Part shown: positions 62,790 through 64,000 of the stretch, in pieces | How positions within the stretch are numbered: position 1 is the first letter of the stretch | Layout: every line of letters starts with the position of its first letter | Source of the DNA: Aestuariibaculum sediminum | Lineage (GTDB): Bacteria; Bacteroidota; Bacteroidia; Flavobacteriales; Flavobacteriaceae | Length of the DNA stretch: 64,000 nt | Direction: 5' to 3' | Assembly (NCBI RefSeq): GCF_014596945.1 | Contig: NZ_JACVXB010000003.1 | Coordinates: 372,001-436,000 of the forward strand | Notes under the pieces: generated by a model | Told to the model about the DNA's origin: nothing | Seen by the model: only the letters and a program-made list of their open reading frames with translations | The model's database searches: none | Made by a program: the position numbers and the translations under genes

Positions 62790-64000
62790 TTAATTTAAAC
62801 TCGCTAAACTCGCTTTTAATGTTTCTATTTTTGCTAATGCATCGGCCTCTTTCTTCTTTTCTGAAGCCACAACCTGATCGGGTGCATTGCTAACAAAACG
62901 TTCGTTAGATAACTTTTTCTGAACTGATTTCAAGAAACCTTCAGTATAATTTAGCTCCTCTGTTAATTTCTTAATTTCCGCTTCAACATCAATACTTCCT
63001 GCCATAGGCACAAAATATTCATTAGATTTTACTCGGAATGTTAAAGCACCATCTACAGCTTCATTTACATATTCTATAGCCTCAAGGTTCCCTAGTTTTT
63101 GAATTATCGAATCGAAAGTCGATTTAGTATTTTCCTTATTAATTACAGAAAAACCAATCGCATCTTTAAATGCTATATTTTTTTCTTTTCTAATATTTCT
63201 AATGCCTGAAACAACTTCAGAAGCAAAATCAAATTCAGCAATTAATGCATCGTTTATTGATTTTGCCGCTGGCCATTTCGCTACAATTAAAGCTTCTTCT
63301 GGGGTGCGCTCGGCTATATAATGCCAAATATCTTCTGTTAAAAATGGCATAAACGGATGAAGAACTTTTAAATTATCTTCAAACGCTGCAATTAAAGCTT
63401 TATAGGTTTTTGCATCAACAGGTTTTTGGTAGGCGGGCTTAACGATTTCAAGTAACCAGCCCGAGAAATCATCCATAATCAACTTGTAAATAGTCATTAA
63501 AGCATCGCTTAAACGATATTTACTAAAATGATCTTCAATGTCTACTAATGCTTTTTGAAATTTTGATTCATACCATTCTAAGGCAATCTTACTTGATTCG
63601 GGCTGGGGTATGGTTTCATCAATTTCCCAACCGTCTATTAAACGGTAAGCATTCCAGATTTTATTTCCGAAACCTTTTCCTTGCTGACATAAAGCCTCAT
63701 CAAACAATAAATCGTTACCAGCAGCACTACTTAATAGTAATCCTACGCGAACGCCATCGGCACTGTATTCTTCAATTAGCTTTAAAGCGTCTGGTGAATT
63801 CCCTAAAGATTTACTCATTTTACGACGCTGTTTATCTCGAACAAGTCCGGTTAAATAAACATTATTGAATGGTTTTTCTCCTTTATACTCATATCCAGCA
63901 ATTATCATTCTGGCTACCCAGAAGAATAAAATGTCAGGACCAGTAACTAAGTCGTTGGTTGGATAATAGTATTTAATATCTTCATTTTCAGGATTACGAA
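62790..64000 (-). CDS. valS: Valyl-tRNA synthetase, C-terminal part (runs off the window)
   Basis: The frame is open to the window edge at 64000, so only about the last 400 residues are visible. Upstream of the first internal Met the frame reads GPDILFFWVARMIIAGYEYKG, typical of ValRS just before the KMSKS loop. The signature KMSKSLGNSPD, the anticodon-binding helical domain (HPFMPFLTEDIWHYIAERTPEEAL) and the C-terminal coiled arm (IDVEAEIKKLTEELNYTEGFLKSVQKKLSNERFVSNAPDQVV, in two shorter pieces) are all present. The enzyme charges tRNA-Val. Confidence 0.95.
   Translation of the reverse strand, partial: RNPENEDIKYYYPTNDLVTGPDILFFWVARMIIAGYEYKGEKPFNNVYLTGLVRDKQRRKMSKSLGNSPDALKLIEEYSADGVRVGLLLSSAAGNDLLFDEALCQQGKGFGNKIWNAYRLIDGWEIDETIPQPESSKIALEWYESKFQKALVDIEDHFSKYRLSDALMTIYKLIMDDFSGWLLEIVKPAYQKPVDAKTYKALIAAFEDNLKVLHPFMPFLTEDIWHYIAERTPEEALIVAKWPAAKSINDALIAEFDFASEVVSGIRNIRKEKNIAFKDAIGFSVINKENTKSTFDSIIQKLGNLEAIEYVNEAVDGALTFRVKSNEYFVPMAGSIDVEAEIKKLTEELNYTEGFLKSVQKKLSNERFVSNAPDQVVASEKKKEADALAKIETLKASLASLN

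Overview
The window looks like a chromosomal segment of a marine member of the Flavobacteriaceae (Bacteroidetes). The DNA is AT-rich. Start regions carry the Bacteroidetes -7 promoter element TAnnTTTG instead of E. coli-type -10 boxes. Many secreted proteins are lipoproteins with short signal peptides. Characteristic families are present: a CcoN-CcoO fusion oxidase, FecI/FecR/TonB-receptor signalling, DUF4091/GH123, formylglycine sulfatases and a YCF48-like Asp-box lipoprotein. The genus cannot be fixed by eye. I see no rRNA, tRNA, CRISPR array, insertion sequence or phage gene, and no gene-free stretch longer than about 230 bases.

Layout. 1-7.2 kb: Asp-box lipoprotein, RsmB-like methyltransferase, fructosamine-kinase-like protein and large PurL. 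7.3-12.6 kb: a sulfatase / GH123 / sulfatase run, probably for a sulfated amino-sugar glycan, without SusC/SusD. 12.7-15.4 kb: pyruvate phosphate dikinase. 15.6-24.0 kb: fatty-acid beta-oxidation (acyl-CoA ligase; then MarR regulator, FadN-type bifunctional enzyme, decayed four-helix-bundle gene, thiolase and acyl-CoA dehydrogenase). 24.1-29.3 kb: secreted metzincin, DUF6265, M28 and M1 peptidases, and YdeI. 29.4-32.8 kb: a disaccharide-phosphate synthase-like glycosyltransferase and a HAD phosphatase fused to a glycoside-hydrolase-like barrel. 33.0-35.6 kb: a VWA/MoxR-like ATPase pair. 35.7-45.0 kb: Crp/Fnr regulator and the cbb3 oxidase cluster (ccoI, S, NO, Q, P, G, H, TauE-like). 45.1-56.8 kb: housekeeping and mixed genes (PPOX-type flavoprotein, HemN, YceI, DUF202, QueE, HerA-like ATPase, YitT, cupin, hydrolase, RluF, FolD, Ffh). 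57.0-62.7 kb: an ECF sigma / FecR / TonB-receptor system with a divergent repeat lipoprotein. 62.8 kb to the edge: valyl-tRNA synthetase, partial.

Two regulatory patterns stand out. (1) A 14-bp palindrome, ATGAY-N4-RTCAT (outermost base C in one copy), occurs upstream of ccoI, ccoS-NOQP, the PPOX-type gene and ppdK. In all four its centre lies exactly 29.5 bp before the first base of a -7-like box, the spacing expected of a Crp/Fnr class II activator site, and a Crp/Fnr gene sits beside the oxidase cluster. (2) A two-part word, AGGGTAGGAA-N12-ACTTGTT, occurs once before fecR and once, inverted, before the divergent repeat lipoprotein. It is a strong candidate for the promoter read by the ECF sigma factor encoded between them, and it links the uncharacterised lipoprotein to the receptor.
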